From contig JAJPYU010000090.1 of the NCBI GenBank assembly GCA_021204765.1, forward strand, positions 1 through 5,086: a stretch of 5,086 bases of DNA, read 5' to 3'. The position numbers and the translations under genes are program-made. Source of the stretch: Clostridiales bacterium (GTDB taxonomy: Bacteria > Bacillota > Clostridia > Lachnospirales > Lachnospiraceae). Positions 1 through 5,086 of the stretch are shown here, piece after piece (the first letter of the stretch is position 1; each line of letters starts with the position of its first letter). Below the pieces are notes generated by a model. The model was not told the origin of the DNA. It made no database searches and worked only from the letters and a program-made list of their open reading frames with translations.

Positions 1-1
1 A

Positions 2-988
2 TGTACCGGGAATATCTGCGGATTTGACGAGCCCAGATGGTTTGAGGGCAAGAGTGCGATATTTTCCGCGGGTCTTCGGGATATGGACGCTATCCTGGGC
101 CGGGACGACAGGCTTATAGAGAAGATCGGCGATGCCGCAAAGCATATTGACGCAGATTTCGCAGCCCTTATCGGGACTCCGGTACCGGCAGTCATCGGGA
201 CAGATTTTCGGGCATTAAAGCGTATGGCCGGGAAGCAGACCGGACTGCCAATACTTACAGTAGAATGCACCGGGACAAGGCTCTATGATGAGGGTGCTTC
301 AAAGGCATATCTGGAGCTTTTTAAGAGCTTTGCGGAGGATTTAAAATATAATAGAGAAAAGGCAGTGGCAGAGCTCTGCGTGGAGAAAACCGGGTGCTTC
401 TCAAAGACCCTGGGAGTTCTGGGCTGTACACCTTTGGATATCAGTCGCACTGAAATTGATGCCAGCCTGAATGAATATTTGGATAATAATGATTATTCAA
501 ATGTCTGGTATTACGGCATGGGAGCAGGCCTGGATGAGATCAGGCAGGCCGGAACTGTTGAAAAGAATCTGGTGGTGGCACCTTCAGGATTGGCTGCTGC
601 AAAGTATTTGCAAGAGAGATTTGGTACGCCGTACGAAGTCGGTTATCCTTTATTGTCAGAGGAATTTAAAGCCAAACTGGCAGGGCTCTCAGGCAAGCGC
701 ATCCTGATAGTCCATCAGCAGGTGGCCGCGGGTGAGATAAGAGAGATTGTTGCAGGTGGAAAGCCGGATGAGAACATTGTCTGCGGCACCTGGTTCATGC
801 AGATCCCTGAATTGGCCGGGGAGCAGGACGTCCACTTTGAGCAGGAGGATGAGTTTGTGGATTTCGTGGAGCAGGGAAATTTCGATGTGGTAATCGCAGA
901 CGCCCGATTTAGGAGGGCGCTGAGAGGATATTCAGGAGAATTTATTGATTGCCCTCACTTCGCGGTGTCAGGGACGCTTCATCTATAA
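2..988 (+). CDS. Nitrogenase component 1-like oxidoreductase (NifD/NifE superfamily), 5' end cut off by the window
   Basis: The reading frame is open from base 2, so the ATG at 83 is an internal methionine and the true start lies upstream; 328 residues are visible. The family pattern is the nitrogenase component 1 fold. Numbering from the first visible residue, there is a Cys-containing segment VECTG (Cys89) followed by a YDEGA stretch, then LGCTPLD (142 region), a GMGAGLDEIRQAG segment, and KNLVVAPSGLAAAKYL leading to a FGTPY motif. By hand alignment Cys89 matches the P-cluster ligand Cys154 of NifD. The FeMo-cofactor ligand Cys275 falls at VVAPSG, where there is Ala or Val. The protein ends at SGTLHL, roughly where NifD has its cofactor His442, so it lacks the usual C-terminal extension. 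Such proteins normally act as heterodimers or tetramers receiving electrons from a NifH-like Fe protein; no partner is visible here. Codons are visibly more A/T-rich than in the downstream hyp genes, for example at 340-360 and 471-500. The superfamily is fairly certain; the specific function is unknown. Confidence 0.85.
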   Translation, partial: CTGNICGFDEPRWFEGKSAIFSAGLRDMDAILGRDDRLIEKIGDAAKHIDADFAALIGTPVPAVIGTDFRALKRMAGKQTGLPILTVECTGTRLYDEGASKAYLELFKSFAEDLKYNREKAVAELCVEKTGCFSKTLGVLGCTPLDISRTEIDASLNEYLDNNDYSNVWYYGMGAGLDEIRQAGTVEKNLVVAPSGLAAAKYLQERFGTPYEVGYPLLSEEFKAKLAGLSGKRILIVHQQVAAGEIREIVAGGKPDENIVCGTWFMQIPELAGEQDVHFEQEDEFVDFVEQGNFDVVIADARFRRALRGYSGEFIDCPHFAVSGTLHL

Positions 989-1059
989 AAGTCCAATATC
1001 CAGCCAGCTGGTCATGCAAGCACGCCCATATGTCTGGCTGCAGTCCGGGACTTTTATAG
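983..1059 (+). repeat. Extended inverted repeat (hairpin) spanning the stop codon and the gap before hypF
   Basis: CTATAAAAGTCC at 983-994 is perfectly complementary to GGACTTTTATAG at 1048-1059 (12 bp). Nested inside, CAGCCAG at 1001-1007 pairs with CTGGCTG at 1034-1040 (7 bp) across an asymmetric internal loop of 6 and 7 nt. The stop codon TAA at 986-988 of the upstream gene sits in the left arm, and the right arm ends 8 nt before the hypF Shine-Dalgarno sequence. No T-run follows the right arm, so it is not a canonical intrinsic terminator. It could be an RNA processing or stability structure, an attenuator, or a protein-binding dyad; the sequence does not decide between these. Confidence 0.6.
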
Positions 1060-1067
1060 TATTATAC

Positions 1068-1072
1068 AGGAG
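1068..1072 (+). promoter_or_regulatory. Ribosome binding site of hypF
   Basis: AGGAG lies 7 nt before the ATG at 1080 and fixes the hypF start there. The frame is open further upstream to an ATG at 945, but that start overlaps the previous gene. The 11-nt context ACAGGAGATAT at 1066-1076 recurs exactly before hypE. Confidence 0.85.
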
Positions 1073-1079
1073 ATATTTG

Positions 1080-3452
1080 ATGGAGAAAGCAGGTCGGCCT
1101 GAAAATAATAATCAACATGTTGATGCGTGCGCAGCCTCGACCCTCCGCGTCTGCGTATACGGCATAGTCCAGGGAGTGGGTTTCCGCCCCTTTGTGGCGA
1201 GACTGGCGAGACGTGTCGGGATTACCGGTACAGTAGCCAATCGCGGCTCATATGTGGAAATATTTGCCCGGGGAAATGATGGCGAACTGCAGGAATTTTT
1301 AACCGGCCTTAAATGTGAGGCTCCGGAGCGCTCCGCCATTTTAAAAGTGGATCTGCGCCACTGTGAGGACAGGGTGTCCGAGTCATTTGAGATAATCGAG
1401 AGTGAGAAGGAGGAAGGCGACATATTCGTCTCCCCGGATATCGCCACCTGTCCGCGCTGTAAGGCGGAGCTTTTCGACCCGGCCAACCGCCGTTTCCTGC
1501 ATCCCTTTATAAACTGCACCGCCTGCGGACCCAGGGTCACCATCCTTGACGCCATGCCCTACGACAGGGAACGGACCAGCATGAAGGAATTTCCCATGTG
1601 CCCTGCGTGCGCCGATGAGTACTATCATCCCGGCAACCGCCGCTACGATGCCCAGCCTGTCTGCTGCAATGACTGCGGACCGAAGGTGTATATCCTTGGG
1701 AGGCAGGAGAGAGGCCGGGAGGCCATCACTGCCGTTCGCCGGGCTATTCTTGACGGGCAGATAATCGCCATAAAGGGAATAGGAGGCTTTCATCTCTGCT
1801 GCGATGCCACCAATGAGGAGGCGGTGAGCCGTCTCCGGGAGAGAAAGACCCGGCCCATGAAGCCCTTTGCCGTGATGATGAGAGATATGGCAGCGGTGGA
1901 GCGGGAGTGCGTGGTAAGCACTGCGGAGAGATCAGTCCTGGATGGTCCGCAAAAGCCCATCATTTTGCTTAAGAAAAAAGATTGCAGCTGCCTGGCTCCC
2001 TCGGTGGCGCCGGACAATCCCAACGTTGGGGTAATGCTGCCATACGCGCCCATCCAGATGCTGCTCTTTGACTATAATGACGAGGTGGAGATGAGCACTG
2101 ACTGCTTTGTCATGACCAGCGGGAATGTCTCGGGCGCGCCCATTTGCAGGACAGAAGCAGATGCGGAAAAAGAGCTCTCAGGCTTTTGTGACCTGATACT
2201 GGCCCATGACAGGAAGATACGATTGAGGGCAGACGACTCGGTTATGGGATTTTATCGGGATGAGCCTTACATGATACGCCGCTCCAGGGGATACGCCCCG
2301 CTGCCGGTGATGATGGACGGAGAGTGGTACGGCCAGGTGCTGGCGGCGGGAGGCGAGCTTAAGAATACCTTTTGCGTCGGGAAGAACCGGCTCTTTTATC
2401 CCTCGCCTTATGTGGGGGATATGGAGGATGTCAGGACTGTGGTGGCACTGAAAGAGTCTGTCACACGGATGTGTGAGCTTTTAGAGACCGAGCCGGAGTA
2501 TATAGTCTGCGACATGCACCCCGGCTATCACAGCGCTGCGGTGGCCCGGGAGATAGCTGCCGGGCGCGGACTGCCGCTCATAAAAGTCCAGCATCACTAC
2601 GCCCATATCCTCTCCTGCATGGCTGAGAATGATCTGCCAATGGATGCTAAGGTGATAGGAGTCTCCTTCGACGGGACCGGCTATGGCACGGATGGCAGCA
2701 TCTGGGGCGGGGAGATAATGACGGCAGGCTATTCGGATTTTACCCGGGTGGCGAGCATAGCGCCCTTTATCCAGACAGGAGGGGACGCCTCGGCAAAAGA
2801 GGGCTGGCGAATAGCCGCCTCCATGATAAATTCGATTTATGGGGATGATGCCGGAGAGATCTGTGAGAAGCTGGGGCTGTGTGATCCGAAGATGTCGCGG
2901 CTCTGCCGCCGAATGGCGGAAAAGGGAATAAATGCTGTGATTTCCACCAGCGCCGGACGGCTTTTTGACGCTGTCAGCGCCATACTGGGAGTGAGAAGGG
3001 TTTCCACATTCGAGGGCGAGGCTTCAATGACCCTGCAGTTTCGGGCGGAGGCATGGCTGGACAGGAGAGGAGAGATTGACTCCGGAGTCATAGACGAGTG
3101 CCTCATTGCTCCGAGACATGGCAAACCGGATGGGTGCCTGATACTTCCCACGGATGAACTGGTACGCGACCTGACGGATCGCCGCCTGGCGGGAGAGGAT
3201 ATATACCGTCTGGCCTACCGCTTCCACGCGATCCTGGCCAGACAGATAGTTGCCGCATGCGAGACTGTCTCCCGCGACAGCGGCCTCACTGAAGCGGCCT
3301 TAAGCGGCGGCGTCTTCCAGAACCAGCTGTTGCTGTCCCTGGTCGAAGACGGACTTATAAAGGCCGGACTGGAAGTATACAGACACCACCTTATTCCTCC
3401 CAATGATGGGGGGATAGCGTTAGGACAAGCTGTGTATAGAAGGAGGAAATAG
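1080..3452 (+). CDS. hypF: Carbamoyltransferase HypF ([NiFe] hydrogenase maturation)
   Basis: HypF is a cytoplasmic enzyme that uses carbamoyl phosphate and ATP to carbamoylate the C-terminal cysteine of HypE, the first step in making the cyanide ligands of [NiFe] hydrogenases. The 790-residue protein shows all the expected domains. An acylphosphatase-like domain carries VQGVGFR with Arg36 and Asn54, at the same 18-residue spacing as the catalytic pair of acylphosphatases. Two zinc fingers follow, each C-x2-C-x18-C-x2-C (Cys124/127/146/149 and Cys174/177/196/199). A YrdC-like nucleotide-binding domain spans about 214-407, with KTRPMKPF at 256-263 and SGN at 347-349. The Kae1-like carbamoyltransferase domain has the metal-binding HHYAH motif at 505-509, FDGTGYGTDG at 530-539, LSGGVFQN at 741-748 and the C-terminal NDGG with Asp776. 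Length is slightly above the usual 750-770 because of about 20 residues before the acylphosphatase domain. The start is set by the AGGAG at 1068. Only 3 nt separate it from hypC, whose ribosome binding site lies in the last hypF codons, so translation is probably coupled. Confidence 0.97.
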   Translation: MEKAGRPENNNQHVDACAASTLRVCVYGIVQGVGFRPFVARLARRVGITGTVANRGSYVEIFARGNDGELQEFLTGLKCEAPERSAILKVDLRHCEDRVSESFEIIESEKEEGDIFVSPDIATCPRCKAELFDPANRRFLHPFINCTACGPRVTILDAMPYDRERTSMKEFPMCPACADEYYHPGNRRYDAQPVCCNDCGPKVYILGRQERGREAITAVRRAILDGQIIAIKGIGGFHLCCDATNEEAVSRLRERKTRPMKPFAVMMRDMAAVERECVVSTAERSVLDGPQKPIILLKKKDCSCLAPSVAPDNPNVGVMLPYAPIQMLLFDYNDEVEMSTDCFVMTSGNVSGAPICRTEADAEKELSGFCDLILAHDRKIRLRADDSVMGFYRDEPYMIRRSRGYAPLPVMMDGEWYGQVLAAGGELKNTFCVGKNRLFYPSPYVGDMEDVRTVVALKESVTRMCELLETEPEYIVCDMHPGYHSAAVAREIAAGRGLPLIKVQHHYAHILSCMAENDLPMDAKVIGVSFDGTGYGTDGSIWGGEIMTAGYSDFTRVASIAPFIQTGGDASAKEGWRIAASMINSIYGDDAGEICEKLGLCDPKMSRLCRRMAEKGINAVISTSAGRLFDAVSAILGVRRVSTFEGEASMTLQFRAEAWLDRRGEIDSGVIDECLIAPRHGKPDGCLILPTDELVRDLTDRRLAGEDIYRLAYRFHAILARQIVAACETVSRDSGLTEAALSGGVFQNQLLLSLVEDGLIKAGLEVYRHHLIPPNDGGIALGQAVYRRRK
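3441..3446 (+). promoter_or_regulatory. Ribosome binding site of hypC inside the end of hypF
   Basis: A full AGGAGG lies within the last codons of hypF (the Arg-Arg-Lys end), 9 nt before the hypC ATG at 3456. Ribosomes finishing hypF would clear or reach this site, which supports translational coupling of hypF and hypC. Confidence 0.85.
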
Positions 3453-3455
3453 ATT

Positions 3456-3662
3456 ATGTGTGTAGGATTATCAGCTAAAGTAGTTAATGTGAAGGACGGC
3501 ATGGCCCTGGTGGATGCCTCCGGCGCAAAGCGGGAGGTCTCGGCCCGGCTTCTGGAGGATCTGGAGCCCGGGGACTACGTCATGGTCCACGCCGGAGTGG
3601 CCATCGCCAAAATAGACAGTGACGACGAGACAGAGACCGAAGATATTTTAAGCCTGCTGTGA
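3456..3662 (+). CDS. hypC: Hydrogenase maturation chaperone HypC
   Basis: HypC is a small cytoplasmic chaperone that, with HypD, holds the iron on which the CN and CO ligands are assembled, and delivers it to the hydrogenase large-subunit precursor. The 68-residue protein begins Met-Cys; Cys2, exposed after Met removal, is the essential residue of the family. The N-terminus MCVGLSAKVV differs from the common MC-x-G/A-I-P-G-K-V form in having Ser where Pro is usual. The rest (VDASGAKREVSARLLEDLEPGDYVMVHAGVAIAKID as separate beta-strand segments) follows the OB-fold HypC pattern, including the PGDYVxVHxGxAI stretch. It ends in an acidic tail rich in Asp and Glu. It lies 3 nt after hypF and 101 nt before hypD, with a hairpin between. 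Size and motif leave little doubt; a HybG/HupF paralogue name is possible but cannot be separated from sequence alone. Confidence 0.96.
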   Translation: MCVGLSAKVVNVKDGMALVDASGAKREVSARLLEDLEPGDYVMVHAGVAIAKIDSDDETETEDILSLL

Positions 3663-3672
3663 GGCGGTTTTT

Positions 3673-3715
3673 GGTTGCATTTCAGGCGTCATTTGGTGAC
3701 GTCTGAAATGTAACC
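3673..3715 (+). repeat. Strong stem-loop between hypC and hypD (19-bp stem, 5-nt loop)
   Basis: Bases 3673-3691 pair with 3697-3715 without bulges; 17 pairs are Watson-Crick and two are G-U (3677/3711 and 3686/3702). The loop is TTTGG. It starts 11 nt after the hypC stop codon. The bases after the stem are GTACGGTACA, not a T-run, so it does not look like an intrinsic terminator on the + strand. On the - strand the stem is followed by A-rich sequence, so it is not one there either. Likely roles are protection of the upstream mRNA 3' end, segmental processing of the hyp transcript, or a dispersed palindromic repeat. Confidence 0.8.
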
Positions 3716-3722
3716 GTACGGT
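3713..3722. repeat. Perfect 10-bp palindrome ACCGTACGGT
   Basis: The palindrome overlaps the foot of the 3673-3715 stem by three bases, so as RNA the two structures compete. It could be a protein-binding dyad in DNA or chance; no known operator is recognised. Confidence 0.5.
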
Positions 3723-3726
3723 ACAC

Positions 3727-3742
3727 CCGGCAGGGGAGCCGG
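3727..3742 (+). repeat. Small GC hairpin upstream of hypD ribosome binding site
   Basis: CCGGC at 3727-3731 can pair with GCCGG at 3738-3742 around a 6-nt loop. It ends 8 nt before the AAGGAG of hypD, close enough to influence ribosome access, but the stem is only 5 bp. Confidence 0.35.
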
Positions 3743-3750
3743 AGAAATAT

Positions 3751-3756
3751 AAGGAG
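3751..3756 (+). promoter_or_regulatory. Ribosome binding site of hypD
   Basis: AAGGAG lies 7 nt before the ATG at 3764, which it supports as the hypD start. The resulting N-terminus has normal length for the family, placing the CGTH motif at residues 26-29. Confidence 0.85.
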
Positions 3757-3763
3757 ATACGAC

Positions 3764-4807
3764 ATGGACGACACTATCAAAAAGGCCGGAGCCATACTGG
3801 CCGCTTACAGCGGACCGCCCCTTCGCATCATGGAGGTATGCGGCACCCATACCCACGAGATCTTCCGCCTGGGTATTAGGAAGATCCTCCCGGAAAATAT
3901 CGGGATGATCTCCGGCCCGGGCTGCCCGGTCTGCGTGACTCCGGCGGACTATATAGATGAGGCCGTATATCTCGCCCTGGAGAAGGGCTGCCTTGTCTGC
4001 ACTTTCGGAGATCTGATCCGCGTCCCGGGAAGCGATATGAGCCTGGCAGATGCCAGAAGCGGTGGAGCGGCTGTCCGCACAGTCTACACGCCCATAGACG
4101 CAGTGCAGCTTGCGGCAGAGCATCCTGACAGGCAGGTGGTTTTCCTCTCCGTGGGATTTGAGACTACCACCCCGGCCTCCTGTCTGGCGGTAAAGAGGGC
4201 GAGAGAGCAGGGAGTTGCCAATTTTTCTCTGTTGACCGCCAATAAGACCATGCCCCGGGCTTACGAGGCCTTAAAGGACAGCGCTGACGCTTTCCTTTAT
4301 CCCGGACATGTCCACGCCATCACCGGCGAAGCCGACTGCCGCCGTCTCCTTGCGGAAGGCGTGTCGGGGGTCATCGCAGGCTTTACCGCAAAGGAGCTTA
4401 TGACCGCCCTGGCAGTAATTGCGGTTAAATCTGCTGAGGAAGAGCCCTATTTTGTAAATTGTTATCCGAGGGTGGTCCGTCCTGAGGGAAGCCCGGAGGG
4501 ATTGCGCCTGATAAAAGAGGTCATGGAGCCCTGCGACGCCGAGTGGAGAGGACTGGGAGTGATACCCGCCTCAGGTCTCAGGCTTGCCCCTGAATATGCG
4601 GATCTTGACGCCAGGCTAAAGTATGATATCCCGGAAATCCACGGCCAGAGCAATACGGCCTGCCGCTGCGGAGAGGTCCTGCAGGGGAAAGTGAAGCCCA
4701 CCGACTGCCCGCTCTTTAATACCGGCTGCACCCCGGAGCACCCCATCGGAGCCTGCATGGTATCCAACGAAGGCAGCTGCTCAGCTTTTTACCAGTATGG
4801 CTTGTAA
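3764..4807 (+). CDS. hypD: Hydrogenase maturation iron-sulfur protein HypD
   Basis: HypD is the [4Fe-4S] scaffold that, in complex with HypC, carries the Fe(CN)2CO group during [NiFe] hydrogenase maturation in the cytoplasm. The 347 residues are close to typical family length. The conserved motifs are all present: EVCGTHTHE with Cys26, GPGCPVCVTP with Cys54 and Cys57 (the same 28-residue spacing as E. coli Cys41/Cys69 and Cys72), GFETTTP at 131-137, and YPGHVH at 179-184. A C-terminal cysteine cluster (Cys300, 302, 315, 322, 331, 339) holds the iron-sulfur cluster ligands; which four bind the cluster cannot be settled by eye. No signal peptide or membrane segment is seen. It follows hypC by 101 nt that carry a strong hairpin, and precedes hypE by 77 nt, so it probably shares the hyp transcript but may have its own mRNA stability or translation level. 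No frameshift or missing residue was noticed. Confidence 0.97.
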   Translation: MDDTIKKAGAILAAYSGPPLRIMEVCGTHTHEIFRLGIRKILPENIGMISGPGCPVCVTPADYIDEAVYLALEKGCLVCTFGDLIRVPGSDMSLADARSGGAAVRTVYTPIDAVQLAAEHPDRQVVFLSVGFETTTPASCLAVKRAREQGVANFSLLTANKTMPRAYEALKDSADAFLYPGHVHAITGEADCRRLLAEGVSGVIAGFTAKELMTALAVIAVKSAEEEPYFVNCYPRVVRPEGSPEGLRLIKEVMEPCDAEWRGLGVIPASGLRLAPEYADLDARLKYDIPEIHGQSNTACRCGEVLQGKVKPTDCPLFNTGCTPEHPIGACMVSNEGSCSAFYQYGL

Positions 4808-4814
4808 AAAATGA

Positions 4815-4828
4815 GCGGCACATGCCGC
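4815..4828 (+). repeat. Small GC hairpin just after hypD
   Basis: GCGGC at 4815-4819 pairs with GCCGC at 4824-4828 around a 4-nt loop, 8 nt after the hypD stop. No T-run follows (AGAGCGTAGC), so a terminator is unlikely. The rest of the gap, 4841-4884, is AT-rich and leads into the hypE ribosome binding site. Confidence 0.4.
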
Positions 4829-4871
4829 AGAGCGTAGCACACATTATCATTTACATAAAAAATATACAGAC

Positions 4872-4876
4872 AGGAG
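4872..4876 (+). promoter_or_regulatory. Ribosome binding site of hypE
   Basis: AGGAG lies 8 nt before the ATG at 4885. The surrounding 11 nt, ACAGGAGATAT at 4870-4880, are identical to those before hypF. Confidence 0.85.
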
Positions 4877-4884
4877 ATATATAA

Positions 4885-5086
4885 ATGTCAGAAAATAAAG
4901 TAACCCTGGCTCACGGAGCCGGAGGCCGCCAGACGGCAGAGCTTATAGAGAAAGTATTCAAGGCACATTTTTCCAACCCGGAATTTACGGCGGACGACGC
5001 CGCCATTTTAAACGTGGGAGAGGGGCGTATTGCCATGACCACCGACGGCTTCATTGTCTCCCCCTTTGAGTTTCCCGGGGGAAATA
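4885..5086 (+). CDS. hypE: Hydrogenase maturation protein HypE (carbamoyl dehydratase), 3' end beyond the window
   Basis: HypE accepts a carbamoyl group from HypF on its C-terminal cysteine, dehydrates it with ATP to a thiocyanate, and donates cyanide to the iron on HypC-HypD. Only the first 67 residues of an expected 330 or so are visible. They contain the family's N-terminal AHGAGGR motif (residues 9-15), DDAAIL at 37-42, and TTDGF (52-56) followed by FPGG (63-66), the start of the ATP-binding fold of the PurM/AIR synthase-like superfamily. The family usually reads FFPGGD at the last site; here it is EFPGGN. The catalytic C-terminal cysteine lies outside the window and cannot be checked. 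Its position directly after hypD fits the common hypC-hypD-hypE order. Confidence 0.95.
   Translation, partial: MSENKVTLAHGAGGRQTAELIEKVFKAHFSNPEFTADDAAILNVGEGRIAMTTDGFIVSPFEFPGGN

Noticed and set aside
1..27. The window begins with ATG, which could open a short ORF.
   Set aside because: It stops at TGA after eight codons and is out of frame with the real gene.
83..988. ATG at 83 as the start of the nitrogenase-like gene.
   Set aside because: The frame is open back to base 2 and the upstream residues (with two cysteines and GFDEPRWFEGKS) look like part of the same conserved family, so the gene begins before the window.
1055..1065. TATAGT and TATTAT as -10 promoter elements before hypF.
   Set aside because: No acceptable -35 element lies 16-18 bp upstream, and a start there would leave almost no leader before the ribosome binding site.
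945..1079. Upstream in-frame start of hypF at 945, giving a 45-residue longer protein.
   Set aside because: It overlaps the previous gene by 44 nt, has no good ribosome binding site, would translate through the inverted repeat, and adds residues unlike the HypF family. The ATG at 1080 has AGGAG at ideal spacing.
1112..2053. Minus-strand open frames across hypF (1112-1555, 1383-1793, 1790-2053).
   Set aside because: They lie opposite a clearly conserved gene, overlap one another, lack recognisable motifs and are explained by the GC-rich codon pattern of hypF.
3673..3715. Intrinsic terminator after hypC.
   Set aside because: The stem is strong but no T-run follows, and hypD and hypE continue the same pathway downstream.
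3689..4123. Minus-strand open frame of 144 codons across the hypC-hypD gap and the hypD 5' end.
   Set aside because: It is antisense to conserved hypD codons, runs through the hairpin arm and shows no recognisable family or ribosome binding site.
4850..4878. TTTACA at 4850-4855 as a -35 element for a hypE promoter.
   Set aside because: The sequence at the proper -10 distance is the Shine-Dalgarno region, with no TATAAT-like element.

Overview
The window is part of a bacterial chromosome carrying a same-strand hydrogenase-maturation cluster, hypF-hypC-hypD-hypE, preceded by the 3' part of a gene for a nitrogenase component 1-like protein (NifD/NifE/NifK superfamily). All five genes lie on the + strand with strong AGGAG-type ribosome binding sites. 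That, the moderate GC content and the gene order suggest an anaerobic Firmicute of class Clostridia, perhaps Lachnospiraceae-like. The taxonomic call is inference from style, not from a marker gene.

Layout: bases 2-988 encode the C-terminal 328 residues of the nitrogenase-like protein, whose start lies before the window. A 91-nt gap holds a 12-bp inverted repeat whose left arm contains the stop codon of that gene. hypF (1080-3452) and hypC (3456-3662) are separated by 3 nt. A 101-nt gap with a 19-bp-stem hairpin, a 10-bp palindrome and a small GC hairpin separates hypC from hypD (3764-4807). A 77-nt AT-rich gap with a small hairpin separates hypD from hypE, which starts at 4885 and runs off the window end. 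No convincing promoter or intrinsic terminator was found in the gaps, so the hyp genes probably form one transcription unit, possibly continuing from the nitrogenase-like gene.

How the genes work together: HypF makes a carbamoyl adduct from carbamoyl phosphate and ATP and passes it to the C-terminal cysteine of HypE. HypE dehydrates it to a thiocyanate, and the cyanide is moved to an iron held by the HypC-HypD complex. This builds the Fe(CN)2CO group of [NiFe] hydrogenases. All key motifs of HypF, HypC and HypD are present, so the pathway looks functional. hypA, hypB and the hydrogenase structural genes are not in the window.

The least conventional element is the nitrogenase-like protein. 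By manual alignment it keeps a cysteine at the NifD Cys154 (P-cluster) position, lacks a cysteine at the FeMo-cofactor ligand position (Cys275), and ends at about the position of NifD His442. It is therefore probably not a dinitrogenase subunit. Its role, and any link to the adjacent hydrogenase-maturation genes, are unknown.
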